Part shown: positions 5,846 to 6,252 of the stretch, piece by piece
Numbering within the stretch: the stretch's first letter is position 1
How the letters are laid out: every line of letters begins with the position of its first letter
NCBI GenBank assembly: GCA_014523525.1
Contig: JAATVL010000249.1
Coordinates: forward strand, 1-6,252
Direction of reading: 5' to 3'
Origin: Nitrososphaerales archaeon TH703
GTDB lineage: Archaea; Thermoproteota; Nitrososphaeria; Nitrososphaerales; Nitrososphaeraceae
Length of the DNA: 6,252 bases
Program-made: the position numbers and the translations under genes
The notes under the pieces: model-generated
The model's input: the letters and a program-made list of their open reading frames with translations, nothing else
The model's database searches: none
Told to the model about the DNA's origin: nothing

Positions 5846-6252
5846 ATGCATTTCTTGATGTCTAATTTTGATCTCCATATGACGATGATCCTCCCTGAGG
5901 ACATCTCAGAAAGGATTTCTTCTTTTATAGCAGGAAGTTTGCACTTTCCTTTTATTAAAAAGGACGAACTAATATCACTTTTATACTTATACGGAAGAAA
6001 TAACAGAATAGTCAGTCATCCTGAGATAGTTCTTACAATTGCAAAGAAAACCGTTGAAACACTAGAACATAACATCGTAAAGTATAGGAATGGTCCTAAA
6101 TCTTTTTTTGATTCAGAATTTTTGCGCAATAATTACATACGTAGACAATTACAGGTAACTGTTGATATAGATGATAATAAAAATGATAAAAATACGCCAA
6201 ATATCAACAGGAGAATCATAAATGATCCTGTGATATTATCTGAATGTTTTTC
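5846..6252 (+). CDS. Hypothetical protein, 3' end beyond the window
   Basis: A frame with no stop runs from 5846 to the window edge (135 complete codons). I do not recognise the family. The visible part is probably helical and soluble: PEDISERISSFIAGS, KKDELISLLYLYGR and HPEIVLTIAKKTVETLEHNI read as amphipathic helices, followed by a basic region (FLRNNYIRRQ) and a hydrophilic Asn/Asp/Lys-rich linker (DIDDNKNDKNTPNINRR), which suggests a domain boundary near residues 105-122. The start is ambiguous: ATG codons lie in frame at 5846, 5858, 5879 and 5885. ATG 5846 matches the spacing from the TATA-like box at 5814-5822, while 5858 or 5885 would remove little of the conserved-looking part. The codon choice and absence of stops over 400 AT-rich bases support a real gene. 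It is divergent from the 100-residue gene; a relationship between them is possible but unproven. Confidence 0.7.
   Translation, partial: MHFLMSNFDLHMTMILPEDISERISSFIAGSLHFPFIKKDELISLLYLYGRNNRIVSHPEIVLTIAKKTVETLEHNIVKYRNGPKSFFDSEFLRNNYIRRQLQVTVDIDDNKNDKNTPNINRRIINDPVILSECF

Noticed and set aside
5785..5904. N-terminal 40-residue extension of the 100-residue gene
   Set aside because: It runs through the shared promoter region and into the divergent ORF, and encodes low-complexity isoleucine-rich sequence; ATG 5784 has a better-placed TATA-like box.

Overview
The window looks like a chromosomal segment of an archaeon, most probably an ammonia-oxidising thaumarchaeon (Nitrososphaeria). The DNA is AT-rich. 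Several genes have a TATA-like box about 26-28 bases before the start codon and little sign of ribosome binding sites, which is the pattern of leaderless archaeal transcripts. The gene content fits: an archaeal-type RqcH/NEMF (NFACT) protein, cobalamin ring methylases, a CBS-domain protein and small zinc-finger and membrane proteins. The low GC would suit a Nitrosocosmicus- or Nitrosopumilus-like genome, but this is inference; no marker gene is present.

Layout. On the minus strand at the left edge lies a CBS-domain protein (C-terminus outside the window), downstream of a complete 660-residue NFACT/RqcH ribosome quality control protein (474-2456). Divergent from RqcH, across a 76-base AT-rich gap, is a 108-residue three-helix membrane protein that resembles the EMC6/Rab5-interacting family. 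It is followed on the plus strand by cobalamin genes: cbiT (2900-3487), then cbiL (3594-4316) and cbiF (4309-5091), the last two overlapping. Convergent with cbiF is a 62-residue eight-cysteine zinc finger (5154-5342, minus). At the right end a 100-residue protein of unknown function (5482-5784, minus) is divergent from an unrecognised ORF (from about 5846, plus) that runs off the window.

How the genes relate. CbiL, CbiF and CbiT methylate the corrin precursor at C20, C11 and C15 (CbiT also decarboxylates the C12 side chain). They form a partial cobalamin cluster; cbiG, cbiH, cbiC, cbiE, cbiJ and later steps are not in the window. RqcH acts on stalled large ribosomal subunits. Its divergent neighbour, if truly EMC6-like, would work in membrane protein insertion, so the two share a theme of nascent-chain handling, although linkage is only suggestive. 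The remaining small genes are of unknown function. No tRNA, rRNA, CRISPR array, insertion sequence or cobalamin riboswitch was seen.
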